From contig OY725502.1 in the NCBI GenBank assembly GCA_963281255.1, positions 2,728,001 through 2,792,000 of the forward strand: DNA of 64,000 nt, given 5' to 3'. The notes under the pieces were generated by a model. It saw only the letters and a program-made list of their open reading frames with translations. It did no database searches and had not been told where the DNA came from. How positions within the stretch are numbered: the first letter of the stretch is position 1; every line of letters begins with the position of its first letter. Shown piece after piece: positions 20,897 to 32,953 of the stretch. This DNA is from Aphrocallistes beatrix (Eukaryota; Porifera; Hexactinellida; Sceptrulophora; Aphrocallistidae). Position numbers and translations under genes: made by a program.

Positions 20897-21699
20897 ACCA
20901 GAAACAAAATTGTGAATCAGCCTAGTAGGAGGATTTATTTGAGTGTAATCCATTAATGGGATCATCATTTAATATTTTGGCTCTAAAGGTGGTCATTTTT
21001 TCCACTTTACCACATTTAAATAAAAGTCATTTATCTTTCATTTGAATATAAGCATAAATGCATTTTTAAATATTTAGCAATATTTAATGTTAGTTGTTTA
21101 ATTTTAGTTATTACGCAGTTTTTATTGACCATTGATACATAAGGATTTTATTTACTTAGTGTATTTTTATTGATACCACCGATTTACATTATGTTATTTT
21201 TGAACAAACCTATGTCTTTTGGGGTTTCCAACAGGTCATACAATTAGTATCTATATTATTATTCTTTATTTCAATAAGTTCACAAATTCCTCAAATTTGT
21301 GTCCAAAATCCGAGGCGGCGCGAGAGAGATCACAGAGATCGCTGAGGATAACCTCGCGACACCTAAGGGGTTACGAAATTTTAATATCTTTACTTGATAT
21401 TTTTACTATTCTGGAGTATTCTAATATGTACATTCTAAACAAATAAATTCACTGCACTAAATAATCTTATTTCTTTAAATTTCAAACTGTTCCAAATACT
21501 AATGGCAATCAATCTAGTATAAAAAATCATTTTGATATGCAGCTGAGGGTCCGCTAACCAATTCGAGGGATTTCCACCCATGTATGACCCCAAAGTTTAA
21601 ACTTGGCGCCGCCCCTGTCTAGAATATCATTACTTTTATTCGAAATGCATATCCACGGTGGAGGGTTGTCGTATTGGGCGCGTGATATTTAGGCTATTA
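20897..21699. other. Unassigned stretch
   Basis: About 800 bp without a recognisable gene. Two short GC-rich patches (21311-21360, GAGGCGGCGCGAGAG, and 21590-21625, GGCGCCGCCCCTG) resemble ends of hAT MITEs, but I could not pair them. Confidence 0.3.
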
Positions 21700-22237
21700 C
21701 AGCGGAATTCGCTTATTAGCAACACGAGTGTTATCTTAGCGGCCGATTCAGCCGCGGATTTGTATGTCACATTTAAATATGAATAACTCGATGAAATCTA
21801 GTTGTACCATTGTGCATTGGTGCATTCATATTTGATATGTGAAATTTTAATATCCCGCATGATGAGTGAGTAGTGACCCTTCTAGTCCATGTCACATATC
21901 GGGTGGAATAATTCAGTAAGTATGAATGCTAGCAATTAGCCATTTTAACCATTTTAAGTTGAGCTTTAGTGCACCTTCATTTTCGAGACTAAATTCTTAA
22001 AACTAGCTGAATGGCATGGGGTCAAAATTTGTGTTTACAAGTTTGGTAATATGTGTAAACAACATACTGGTATCCAACAAGAATGTGATTTAGACAAACT
22101 TAACTATTTATCCATAGTTATCTACGCTCTTGACTTAATTTGTTTACACAATCGATGCATAATCCCTGGTCAATTCATAATTAATCAAATATTTCTCCTT
22201 TCTTTTTAATTTGATTCCAACCTGATTATTATATATA

Positions 22238-23577
22238 CAGGATGTCTCGAAAGTATTGCCGTATTGCACAGAATCGTAAAAGTGAGTTTATTTATATTAT
22301 CTTCCATCAGAGTTTACTTTGAACAAGTTAGATCATATTATTTGACCATAAATTAAGTTTAAACGACAAAAACAAAAAATATTGTAATAATTTGGGAAAC
22401 CATTTTAGAAATTTTACTTGTTATTTCTTTGAGAATGGATGTCCAATTAGACAAACTTGAAGTCCGTAACAGGGCAATAGGGATGTTACTAAGTGGTAAG
22501 ACACAGCTAAGTGTTGCTAACATGATGGAGAAAGATATCAGAACCATTCAAAGATGGTGGTCAAGATGCCAAGGGAGCCAGATGCTTCAGCATCGAAGGG
22601 GGCCGGACGTCCAAAAAAGCTCGATAGGGTCTCTAAGATTGTCATTTCGAAATCTTTGGGTAAAAGCCACAAGTCAACAAGGAATTTTGCAAAGAACTTA
22701 CCAGCATGGGCAATCCTGTTTCAAAGGACACTGTTCATCGGTATTTGACTAAGGACTTAGCTGTTTGCCCTTACAAACGATGGAAATGTCTAAAATTGAC
22801 CGCCAAACTGAAGGATAACAGAATAAATGTTGCAAAGATAAGGTAGGTTGGTCTGTTGAAGACTGCAGACATATACTCTGGTCAGATGAGTCCCCATTTG
22901 GGCTATATTATCCATCTAATGTACAAAACAATCGAATCTGGGCCAGAGATAATTGCAAAATTGCTCCACGCGAAACTGTTAAATTTCCTTCGAAATTAAT
23001 GGTTTGGGACATGATGAGCTTCCAAGCACTATCAGAACTTCATTTTATTCCCCCTATGCAATCAATAAATGCAGTACTATGTAGATGAAATTCTAGAAAA
23101 ACCATGTCTTACTGCAATGAAAAGATCTGCTAGTATTGGGTCGGTTCTAATAAAGAAAATGTTGCCCGATATGTCAAAAGCTGTATTCATGCATGACGGG
23201 GCTCCAGCCCATACCACGAAATGCACTCAATAATGGTGTAGATATCGGTTAAACGCTTTTTGGGAGAAACAGCAGTGACCAGGTAATTCCCCCGATCTCA
23301 ATCCTATTGAGAATCTGTGGTCGATTTTACAAAATAAACTTGATAAAATGCATCCTTCAACTAATCTGGAACAGCAAAAATTCAATTATAAAATGCTTGG
23401 TTATCAATTGAGCAAGATATTTTGGAGAGTTTGGCTGACGGATTGCCAGCATGCATTCATAAATGCATTGAATTGGATGGAGAATATATAGGAAAATAGA
23501 AATAATTCTAAGTCTATTATTTTTAAGTTTATACTTGTAACTGAAAGTTCAATACGGCAATAATTTTGAGACAATCT
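22238..23577 (+). mobile_element. DD37E Tc1 transposon, heavily decayed
   Basis: The left end CAGGATGTCTCGAAAGTATT follows TA, and the right end is an imperfect inverse near 23577 without a clean TA. The transposase relic (22429 to about 23495) shows helix-turn-helix sequence from the start (GMLLSGKTQLSVANMMEKDI), then LWSDESPFGLYYPS, MHDGAPAHTTKCTQ and PGNSPDLNPIENLW. Stops and frameshifts are spread between them. It is related to, but distinct from, the element at 15255. Confidence 0.85.
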
Positions 23578-23732
23578 TTTTTCTCCTAACGTTATTCAAA
23601 CTTACGTTTTCATACATTTTTTTGCTGTATTTCGCAATTCGCATTTCGTATTTTGCGTTTCGCATTTCCATATCGTTCGCTTTTTTCTTCTCGATTTTGC
23701 TTTGACTACTTCCATAATTCCAAGTCAGAAAA

Positions 23733-24420
23733 GATGAATAATACGGAGGAGAGTCTTACTTTTTGTCATGCCTTCCTCCAATTGGGATACAATTCTTTTG
23801 AATCTTTAAATTCAGCATTACAAAAGGAAAACCGGAGAGTAAGCAATTCTCTTTGGGGGAAATTGTGCATTTCGATGTACATAGTCAACAGAGAAAGGAA
23901 ATGCATGTTACTCTATACATGGCCTACTTAATATATTAAGTATATTAAGTAGGCCATGCTCTATACTAATTGGATGAAGAATCGCGGTCAGATAATTAAC
24001 TTAGTAGCTGCTAAGATGTAAACTAAGGGCGAGTTGAACAAGTCCGACGATAAGGTGGTATATCAATGGAACGCATATCTTGATACGATTGGTAAGATAT
24101 CTAAGAATGGATATAATGATAGTCGTGAAGATAATGATAGTCTTAGTTAACTTGAGTCAACCGCCATTTTAGATATTCCACAATCTAATCAAGAACTGGA
24201 ACTTAATTGCTTAAACGTTTAAATTACTAATCTAAAAGTGATTGAGATATTAACGATGCGAAAAATCTCCCTAGTATTTCTAATGGGAAGTTTAATTTTA
24301 CTTTGGGTGAATGGGAAAATATTATCGATCTTTTCGAGGGATTTGACCAATGTCTTTAATGCTAAGATCGAAGATAATCTTTTTGTGTTATTTGCTTTAA
24401 ATACAAAAAATAGGTAAAAT
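23733..24420 (+). pseudogene. Unidentified coding relic
   Basis: An ATG at 23733 opens a frame with coding-like composition (MNNTEESLTFCHAFLQLGYN). It is broken at about 23921 by a ~40 bp palindrome (ATGGCCTACTTAATATATTA and its inverse), after which the frame resumes (TNWMKNRGQIINLVAAKM) with later stops. I do not recognise the family. It may belong to the same mobile element as the OTU relic downstream. Confidence 0.35.
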
Positions 24421-25260
24421 TAATAGAAGAAAAGCAATACTTGTTTTTTCACTCCTCATGCAGAATGCAAATTCCTAATTGTCTTCGTTTTACATTTACA
24501 ATACATAATGAGCCTTTTACCACTTCCTGTTAACATTACTGTAAATTACTGTACCTTATCCCTTGTACCTTATCCCTTGAGCATTCAAATGTGGATATAC
24601 AATTGGTTTCCCTGAGGTCACAACTAGCCCTTTGCCTTTAGCTGAAATAATTAGTTTAGCTCATTCTCCTGCAGAAATATCTTATTTCTTACATAAATGG
24701 TCTCTTGACTCAAAAAAAGGTCTTAAGTAGAGAAATTAATATTGGCCATGTAGAAATTGATTATAGCTGGGCCCTTATTCACAATGTTTGTAACGTTTTT
24801 ATTAAATATTTCTTAAATTTATATACGTTTCTCAACATTCTTATTCAAATTTCGGTTTGAAATGTCATAACACAATCCATAAAAACATCATCAATTTATC
24901 ATTCGAGTACAATTTATCATATATCCTATAGCATGAAGAAACAATTTTCGAACTGGTTTAGATAACTTAAACTTTTTATTCACATTAAAAGCTATTCCAT
25001 CCACTTGGTGAGCGGAACACAAGTGAAGAATAACGAAAAGCCAAACTAAAATTTGTACCTTAGGTTGCGTCAGAAATTATCTGATTTGAACTAACGAGGT
25101 GACTTTTCTGTCTCACGAATTAGTGATAATATCGACAGTGACGCTGCCGATTTATCACTGATTCAGATATTGTAGAACAAGATATTTACATTTAAATTTA
25201 CCTCCCTTCCGCCCGCCAAATAAAGACTGACAAAAAAGTATTTGTAGTAAATGGGATCTT

Positions 25261-25745
25261 TTGATTTCTAATTATATTTATTATGAAATCGATCCTCAGT
25301 TAGATCAACAAGATCTTGAAGATTATAGACCTTGTGTTGTAGAAAAAATAGTGGGTGTTGGAGATTGTTACTTTCGAGGTCTTTCGTTTATCCTTATTGG
25401 TAGTCAGGAAAATTCTTTTAATTTACGCACAATAAATAATAGTTGTGACGCTTTTTTAAGGACTAAATATGTTCACTTGCAAAGTAATTACAGAAGTGTG
25501 AAAAATTGGGTAAATATTCAGGGATGGTTAAGAATGGGAAGTGGGCAACGGATTTGGAAGTATTTGCAACTGCGTTACTTTTTGAAAACGATATATGGGT
25601 ATATATTTAGAACCTGGAGGTACACGCTGGGTTGGATTTTATGGTAAAGGGAAAATTTTAATGAATTTTTCAATTGTCCCTCTATATTTATATTATATCT
25701 ACAAAATACTGGCTGTCATTATGAACCTGTTTTGTCTGTTAAGTA
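25261..25745 (+). pseudogene. OTU-type cysteine protease domain, degenerate
   Basis: The frame from 25261 contains VGVGDCYFRGLSFILIGSQE, which matches the OTU catalytic block (GDGNC-FRALS...GSQE) around the nucleophilic Cys. After a frameshift near 25530 another frame gives WATDLEVFATALLFENDIWV. A third near 25708 gives TGCHYEPVLSV, the catalytic-His block. At least two frameshifts and stops break it. OTU domains are carried by several transposon types, notably some animal Helitrons. It lies in the middle of the 7.5 kb composite and is not part of the INPP5F transcript. Confidence 0.7.
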
Positions 25746-26412
25746 TCCAATTCTTCAATTATGCTACGTAATTAAATATATTCAACTTCTATATATGACC
25801 TTATTTTATTTTGTATCCGTGCTGTTTTGTTGCCATTGTTATTGTTTTTATTTTGTATTCAAGTTGTTTTTGTTTTTAGTGCAGCTCCTATAGGGAGATA
25901 CCTTTATGGCATGGACGGAGTATCTCGTCCGTCCGTATGTATGTATGTATGTATGTATGTCCGTACGCGCGCTACTGCGAAATCTAACAGTCCGATATTT
26001 ACCAAATTTCGCATGTAGGATCTCTTTCTGGTGTAGATGTGCACCGTCAACATTTTTTTACAAAATCTCATCACTTCCGGTTTTTATAAGTATATATCAT
26101 ATTTTAACTTCCCCACTGCAAAGTTTTGTTTAAAGATATAAGTAAGATCCGATTTTCGCGCTTTGAAAGTAATAATATCAATATTTCATGGGGTATCAAC
26201 ATTGATATATACATATTTTCACACATTTAAAGAAAAAGTCTTATTTTATACCAAAACCGAGTTCTCAACGGCTAATATAGGATATTTTAATATGTAGAAA
26301 CTTTGAAAGTGATAGTGTGAATATTTAATGGTTTATTAGCACATATATGTGCATATTTTAACACCTGAAAAATTCTTATTTTGAGCTAAAAGCAAGTTCT
26401 CAACAGCTAATA

Positions 26413-27182
26413 CAAGGTGGGGAATAAGTTCTGCCACAAGCTTCATTAGGTAAAATTTTTCTTATACTCAAACAATCTTAGTTATTATGGTCCTTAGAGA
26501 TTGTGATTCGAATATTTTCAATGATTTCAAAAGATTTTTCGATTCTATGACTTAGAAATGTGTTTTGTATGGTGAGTTTTGAGAAAACAAAATGTGTGCT
26601 GGTCCGCAGCGATAATCGTGAATCAGGGCCCACTGCTTCTGTAAAAAATGTCTTCATAATCGATGTGCCATGACGATTTAGCACCTGGTAGCTTTCATTC
26701 ACCATATAAATATTTCAAAATCCACTGAATTCGTTATCAGAAACGAGAAAAAGTTATTCAGTCGCAGTTCAAATTAGGTACTTTTTCCAAAATTCCCCAA
26801 ATGGCACTTTTTTTCACATCACAAAGAAATCTGATCCAAATGGTCTTCAAAATGCACTGATCTGAACATCTTATATCTCTACAAATTTAGAATGTTCGAG
26901 GAAAATGTGTGAGCTAATTTTTCTAGAATTTGAAGACTCTGGGAAGATAACTTGAAAAGCAGTGGGCCCTGATTCACGATTTTCGCTGCGGACCAGGACA
27001 CATTTTTTTTTCTCAAAACTCACCATACAAAGCACATTTCTAAGTCATAGAATCGAAAAATCTTTTAAAATCATTGAGGATATTCGAATTACAATCTCTA
27101 AGGACCATAATAACTAAGATCGTTTGAGTATAAGAAATTTTATACCTAATGAAGCTTGTGGCAGAACTTATTCCCCACCCTG
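26413..27182. mobile_element. TA-flanked MITE with ~240 bp inverted repeats
   Basis: The arms start CAAGGTGGGGAATAAGTTCT and end with the inverse ...CCCCACCCTG, and match for roughly 240 bp each. A paralogous empty site survives nearby: CGGCTAATATAGGATATT at about 26269 matches the sequence left after removing the element and one TA. The (-) frames inside are not coding. Confidence 0.88.
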
Positions 27183-28028
27183 TATAGGATATTTTAATAC
27201 GTAGATTCCAAATTTTACAGTTAGAATGTCCAAAAATGAGTATTTGCCGATGTATTCCTATATTCATATTTCATGTTCCTTCGAGTCACTTCCTGAAGTT
27301 GCACTATCGGTCTGTCGACCGACATTTTTTTTTTCACCTCTTCATAGCACTTAGTGTTCTTTATCAAATGGATATCAGCAGCTGTATTTGAATTCAATCA
27401 ACTCATTTTCATTTGTTGTCATAACCTGGAAGTGTAGAGTGCGTTAAACACATTTCTAAAAAATGTACCACATGAAGTTCCTACAAGTATTTTTCACAAA
27501 TCAACAGTCTATTTGTATATCAAATATTTGATTTGCCCCAAATTTGGAACCAACAAACATATGGTGATTCGAAGGAAGCATTCCACGCATACGTAATTAC
27601 ACTGCAATTTCTAAAAGTGGAAATTAGACGATTTACTCGCTCAAAATGGAAGTGCATTATATTAACAACATTGGCAGGGTGCTATACTAGTACATTTTAA
27701 TTAGTTAATTACATAGTACAGAACCTCAATAGAAATTGATTTTATTAATGTCTTGAGTTATTTTAAGCATATTAAATATGGTAAATTTACAATTACACTT
27801 TATTATTCATTAATTATCAATTTTAAAGACAAAGCCGTGTGGTAAATTCATGTTGAATTCATTATCGTGAAACGAAATTACCTGATAAATTTATTAATAA
27901 ATATTTGTTTGCTATTAACTCACGTTATACAGAGTTAACCTTCAAATTTTTATAATACGTATGTCCTAAAGCGAATAATAAAAAATTTAAAATCGGGAGC
28001 AATTCCAATTTATACTTTGACATTATGA

Positions 28029-28075
28029 GGCCTTATTCACGAAACTTTAACTTTTAGGTTTACTGAATAAGGTCC
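28029..28075. repeat. Short GGCCTTATTCAC hairpin
   Basis: A 47-bp inverted repeat (GGCCTTATTCACGAAAC...TGAATAAGGTCC). The same terminus occurs in the MITE at 51876-52266 and singly at 24769. Confidence 0.6.
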
Positions 28076-28289
28076 ATGGTCTTGATAAGTTCTTGCCTTA
28101 TCCTGTGTAATTGTAAATTGTGAATCTGTTTTCCATTGTTCGAATTTTATGTCATCAGTGTATGGCGGGCTGTCCAAACCCTATCTCCTCGGGTAGCTCC
28201 ATGATTGGGTTCGCGAGACGCAATATAAATGTAGATTAGGTAGTTAATAGAAAATAAAATGGTAATTATCTCTTAAATGATTATCTTTC

Positions 28290-28520
28290 CTCAACTCGTC
28301 TAGACACTGAGGAGATCAAGGGATTTACTCAAAACTGTTTGCAATACCTGTCTCGGAAATCCATTCACCTGCATATTTTGTATACCCCTTTCTTGAACGG
28401 CTTGGTAGTGTCTACGGATATTATTACCTTGTACGCGGATAGAACCAGAACAAATCAAACAATGGGGTTTTCCATGATCATACCTGACAACCCCTTTAGA
28501 GCATTTCGCAGGATTTGAAC
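28290..28520 (-). pseudogene. Zinc-finger-like coding relic
   Basis: On the - strand one frame gives GKPHCLICSGSIRVQGNNIR followed by RHYQ, a C-x2-C...H pattern like that of transposon-encoded zinc fingers. There are stops on both sides. Family uncertain. Confidence 0.3.
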
Positions 28521-29328
28521 AAGGAAACCTTAGTTAATAATCATCTTAGCAATTTTATTCGTGAATAATAATTTTGGTCTGCTCTTACGTTTATACATAC
28601 ACATACTAATTAGGCTGGAATCAAATTAAAAGGGAGGAATATTTAATTTATTATGAATTGACCAGAGATTGTGCATCAATTGTGTAAACAAATCAAGTGA
28701 CATTCATCAAGAGCGTGGATAGCTACGGAGTTTTATTAAATTAGTATCGAAAATGGATCTCAGGGGTTCACCTAAGCTCAACTTAATGTGGTAAAAATGG
28801 CTAATTACAAGCATTCATACTTACTGAGTTGTTCCACTCGATACATGAAATTGACTAGAAGTGTTACTGCTTACTCATCATGCGGGATATTAAAATTTTG
28901 CATATCAAATATGAATGCACCAATGCTCGTCTACACAATGGTGCAATTAGATTTCATCTACGACAGACACATGCTTGCTGAGTCATTCATGTCTAAACGT
29001 GACATGCTAATCCGCCGTTGAATCGGCCGATAAGATAACACTCGTGAATTCTCTTATTTTCAATATTGCTCTGTTAGCAACCAATTTATAGGTCACAGGT
29101 GTTTTGTGTTAATCATGTTTCCTTATTAGTAACTTCGCGTATTAGCAACCATTTTATAAGCAAGACTCAAGTTGCTATTAAGCGAATTCCACTGTATCTT
29201 AGTACTCTTTGTTAAAATTTCAACTACTGTATATAGGAGTGTACACTTCCTCAAAAAATAATCACCCTCTTATTATAATTCTTGCATATGGAAATATATG
29301 TAAACGTAGAATATCTTGAATTATATAG

Positions 29329-31204
29329 GTAAAAATGAAGCCAAAACAGTTCAACCGCCCATCAATATTACTTTGATATCCAGACGCAGTAGACATCGTG
29401 CTGGAGCTAGGTATAAGCGCAGAGGAATCGATGAAAATGGTAATGTAGCAAATTTTGTTGAAACTGAACTAATTATTTTTATTGATTCCCAAGAATTTTC
29501 ATACATTCAAGTGAGAGGTTCAATTCCTGTTTTTTGGAGTCAATCAGGACATAAATACAGACCTCAACCTCAATTAACTGAAGATTTTGATTGTACCCAC
29601 AATGCTTTTAAGTTGCATATTTTAGATCAACTATTGTATTATGGGCAAGAAACTTTCATTAATTTAGTAGATGAAGTTGGTAGAGAAGCTATTTTAAAAG
29701 ATACTCTAGAATCGCATTTATTTAAGTTAAAATCTCCTTTAATTGATTATCTGCATTTCGATTTCCACAAAAACTCAAAGACATTTGAAAATATTGGTCG
29801 AAGGAATTTATTACTAGACTTGAATAAACAATTTGAAAATTATAAATTCTATTGGGTTTCATATCGAGATAATCAATTTGATGGGTTCTTGTGCAAGCAA
29901 GAGGGAGTATTCAGAGTAAATTGTATTGATTGTCTTGATCGAACCAATGTTGTGCAGTCAATCGTTGCTAGACGCTTTTTCGAGTTATCCTTAATGAAAC
30001 TTGGTTTGTTAATGCCAGATCAGGTTTTACCCCATTCATGTATACAAGCTTATAGAATATTGTGGGCTAACAATGGTGATGCAATTAGTCGCCAATATGC
30101 TGGTACTGCTGCTATGAAAGGTGATTTAACAAGAACTGGTCATCGAAATTTGAAAGGAACCCTTAAAGATGGGATATATTCTGCGAACAGATATTATATA
30201 AATACTTTCAAAGACTCAGTACGTCAATCTATTATCGATTTGATGCAAGGAATATATCCTAACAATTTCTCTTTTACAGATTCTGTATCGGAGGAATTTG
30301 AAAATATCCAGATTACTAACTGTTTAATCGAAGTTCTAAGAGAAATCTTTTCCAATGATCATCCGGAAGCTAAATGTTGGATATTGAAAGAAGCAAATGG
30401 ATTTAAGTGCATTTCTTCAGACTTTATGGACGACCTTTGCTTGTTCTTTACCTTCAACTTTGGGTTTATTGTGTTTTTATTAGAAAGCTCGAATGATTTT
30501 ATATCCTCATTCGAAATTGTTAAATATGAAGCCGTTGAGAAAGTTCAATTTGGTGTATTTAATAAATTTAAACTTTTAGATCGTAAATACGGACTAAGAA
30601 TATATTATTCTGTCAATGAAAGATCTGGTTTTCATTATACATTCTGTAGTATAAATCCCAAACCTGATGAAGCCAAGTCAGAATTAAATCAATTATATAA
30701 CAAATTGAATATTATTACTTCAAAACTGAAATTGTTTCCTCTATTTTTAACGACTAAAATTTTGAATCAGAAATCTCTTTTGCATCATCTTCCATATTTT
30801 CACGACGAAGCTTCCTCCGAAGAAAGCATTTACCAATTGAGAAGTTATATTCTGAATTTAAACAATCCAAATCATTTCAGTCAAAAGGTTGCTTTAAATG
30901 CTAGATCAACATATTTTTCTTCAAGTACTGATAGCTTAGTCTCGCCCAATTTTGAAGTTAAAAATTCTAATGGAGAAATATCTAGTGAAGAATCTTCAAC
31001 TCCTTGTTACTCAGAGTCAATGCGCAGATCACTTTCTGATACAAGTATATATTCTCACTCCTCAAATAATGAATTATTGTGTCTATCAGCTAATATTCCT
31101 CAACTATCAAGCCTAAATTGTTCTTGCGATAGTCCTACTCGCTCAAGAGCTGAAACATATAATACCAAATGTACTAATGTATTATTTGATAGCAAATTAT
31201 TACA
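29329..31204 (+). CDS. INPP5F: INPP5F (Sac2) phosphatase, second coding exon with catalytic core
   Basis: This exon continues the Sac domain: LISRRSRHRAGARYKRRGID, GSIPVFWSQSGHKYRPQPQL, then the CX5R active site in RVNCIDCLDRTNVV (Cys codon at 29922, about residue 493 of the joined protein), followed by WANNGDAISRQYAGTAAMKG and SANRYYINTFKDSVRQ. The hSac2/PH-like region follows, from about residue 600 (NKFKLLDRKYGLRIYYSVNE). A Ser-rich tail comes next. The frame would stop at TAA 31206-31208, giving about 920 aa against about 1,130 in human. However, CA|GTAAGT, a near-ideal donor, straddles that stop at 31204/31205, so the C-terminus probably continues in another exon that I cannot find. The protein should act on endosomal phosphoinositides. 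Confidence 0.93.
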
Positions 31205-32086
31205 GTAAGTGTTACATATTTGACATTTAGCACTGATTTTAATTAGATTTTTATAGAATATATTTCTTAATATTTTCCATACCAAGAAGCTAAAGATATT
31301 TTGATGTGATTATTTATTTATTTCTCATCAATTCTTTTGTTCAAGAATTTGGATGTTTTTTTAACTTTTTTGAATTGTTGATTTTGTTTATAAGTTATTT
31401 AGAATTTCTCTCAAAATTTTGATGTGCTTTATTCAATCATATTATGCTATTAATTGAGTTCTTAAATACTGATATCATTCAAATTTTGATGTTGTCTCTA
31501 TAATTGTAAAATTAGGCTGGGGCATAGCATTCTATACACTAAGGCAATGGTGCTGATTGGTGGACTTGGACTAGGGATTGATTAGATCAGTTAGTTTACT
31601 TTTATATCAAAATTCTAATACAGTTGTAAATCTACTGTAACTACCCATATTAAGTAAATAATTAATAACCTACTTCCCTTTTATGAAATCATGAATGGTC
31701 TGGCGATAATTTAATATATAGTGGACATGTAATAAGTAACTTAATAAATAATCAAGCAGAAATTATAAGTATAATTGATAAGAAATGTGATTCACAGTAA
31801 AATGAGCATAGAGGCAGTTTAGAAAGTTGAGTGAGAAGCGAGATATGATGATAGGGGTATAATGTAACTCCGATGCGTCTTGAATAAGTGTCATTGTAGC
31901 TGTTAGTGGAGTTCCTCGATAATGATGATGATAATGATAAAGTAGAGATTTCATTCAGACAGTAGTAGTAGATTATATAACATGTCGGAGGATTTATCTA
32001 TAAGAATATAATACAATAATTAGGTACTAAATTTGGTTCGAAACAATATTCGTAACGAGTATAGAAGAGATAATTAACGGTACATA
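31205..32086. other. Downstream INPP5F sequence (intron or 3' UTR)
   Basis: AT-rich, with no convincing exon and no clear repeat. A GAT-rich patch lies at 31840-31960, and AATAAA-like hexamers near 31741-31752 could serve as a poly(A) signal if the gene ends at 31208. Confidence 0.35.
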
Positions 32087-32354
32087 CAGGGTGTTTCAAA
32101 AGTCTTGGCACCTATTCTAATAGAGCCACGAAAACAAACTTAGAAATCAAAAAATTCTCATTCGGGGCATAAAATGGTAAATTCGAAATCATTCTTAGAT
32201 AATTTAGTGAGTAGTATGCCAAATCGAATTAGGAAAGTACTAGAATTGAAAGGTGATTATATTGGCAAATTTAATTCATGAATGGAATTCAGGATGCCTT
32301 TTATGTAGTATATAAGTTAAAATGTTCAGGGGCCAATACTTTTGAAACACTCTG
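32087..32354 (+). mobile_element. DD37E Tc1 deletion derivative (268 bp)
   Basis: TA-flanked, with TIRs CAGGGTGTTTCAAAAGTCTT and its imperfect inverse. The interior retains only the C-terminal codons of a transposase (NLVSSMPNRIRKVLELKGDY), which resemble the C-terminus of the gene ending at 16521 (NLVEGMPKRIAQVIESNGDY). The following 32355-32771 shows nothing recognisable. Confidence 0.85.
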
Positions 32355-32771
32355 TAAAGAAGCGGTTCTGAACCTGGGGTAAAATTTTAAAATTAAGCAA
32401 TATATTCATGCAGTCTATCCCAAACCAAACCAAACCAACAAAAGAAAATTGAGAGGGATACGTGGAACCTCAAATTGCCACCAAGGGGTATCACTGAGTG
32501 AAAAGGTTCAGAACTACTGTAAAGCCTCAACAAATAGATAGCAACTCTCGATATCACTCATTGTTTAAGTAATAATTGGTAATAAATCAACTGCGGAGGA
32601 AGACCCTAACGGAATTGGATGAACAATGGTTGGAAATTACAATTGTTGTGGGGGTCACTTGGATTGTCGATGGTGCCGAAAACTTTATCCCATTTATAAG
32701 ATGCCACACTACAAATGTGAATTTCATCAATTTGGAAGTAATCACCTCCAATACCCATAGTATTGTTTATA

Positions 32772-32953
32772 CAGTCAGGGTCGTTTATTATGAACCAAGC
32801 TTAATATGAACATTCGTTTATTATGAACTAACCTGATCCCAATTTCATTTTGAGTTAGGATTTGTATTGAATCAAGTTCGCTTAATATGAAGTTATCTCT
32901 ATATGAACAGATTTTTTGGTCCCCTGGTGGTTCACAATATGCGATCCAGACTG
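32772..32953. mobile_element. TA-flanked MITE, pogo-like ends (182 bp)
   Basis: The ends CAGTCAGGGTCGTTTATTAT and ...ATATGCGATCCAGACTG are imperfect inverse copies, flanked by TA. There are internal ATATGAAC repeats. No coding. Confidence 0.65.

Larger units (their letters stand above)
21700..29194. mobile_element. 7.5 kb TA-flanked composite with ~550 bp inverted arms
   Basis: The left terminus CAGCGGAATTCGCTTA (TA at 21698-21699) and right terminus TAAGCGAATTCCACTG (TA at 29195-29196) are inverted. Homology continues inward for about 540 bp (21700-22237 against about 28605-29194; for example TGCATTCATATTTGATATG / CATATCAAATATGAATGCA). The TIR start and TA target resemble pogo/Tigger-type elements. 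The interior holds a dead DD37E Tc1 (22238-23577), unidentified coding relics (23700-24420), an OTU-protease relic (25261-25745), a TIR MITE (26413-27182) and a zinc-finger-like relic (28290-28520). It could be one large element or two arms of related MITEs that trapped other sequence. It ends 134 bp before INPP5F exon 2. Confidence 0.55.
4785..29328 (+). other. INPP5F intron, 24.5 kb, filled with nested transposons
   Basis: The intron is bounded by CAG|GTAAAT at 4785 and by TATATAG|GT, where the AG is at 29327-29328. Exon 1 ends with one base of a codon (G) and exon 2 supplies two (GT), giving Gly and keeping frame. A second phase-compatible AG lies at 29339-29340 and would shorten the protein by four residues. 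The intron holds Helitron-like copies, hAT, Tc1, fold-back and LINE sequences and a 7.5 kb composite element, listed separately. No INPP5F exon is visible inside, and the two exons join at a position where homologues have a continuous linker. Confidence 0.88.

Noticed and set aside
20422..20968. Long frames encoding MYVC/YIHT repeats
   Set aside because: All are translations of the (CATA)n microsatellite; the same low-complexity peptide appears in several frames and on both strands.
28788..29021. 77-aa frame
   Set aside because: It lies in the right inverted arm of the 7.5 kb composite, and the matching left arm is not open; chance ORF.
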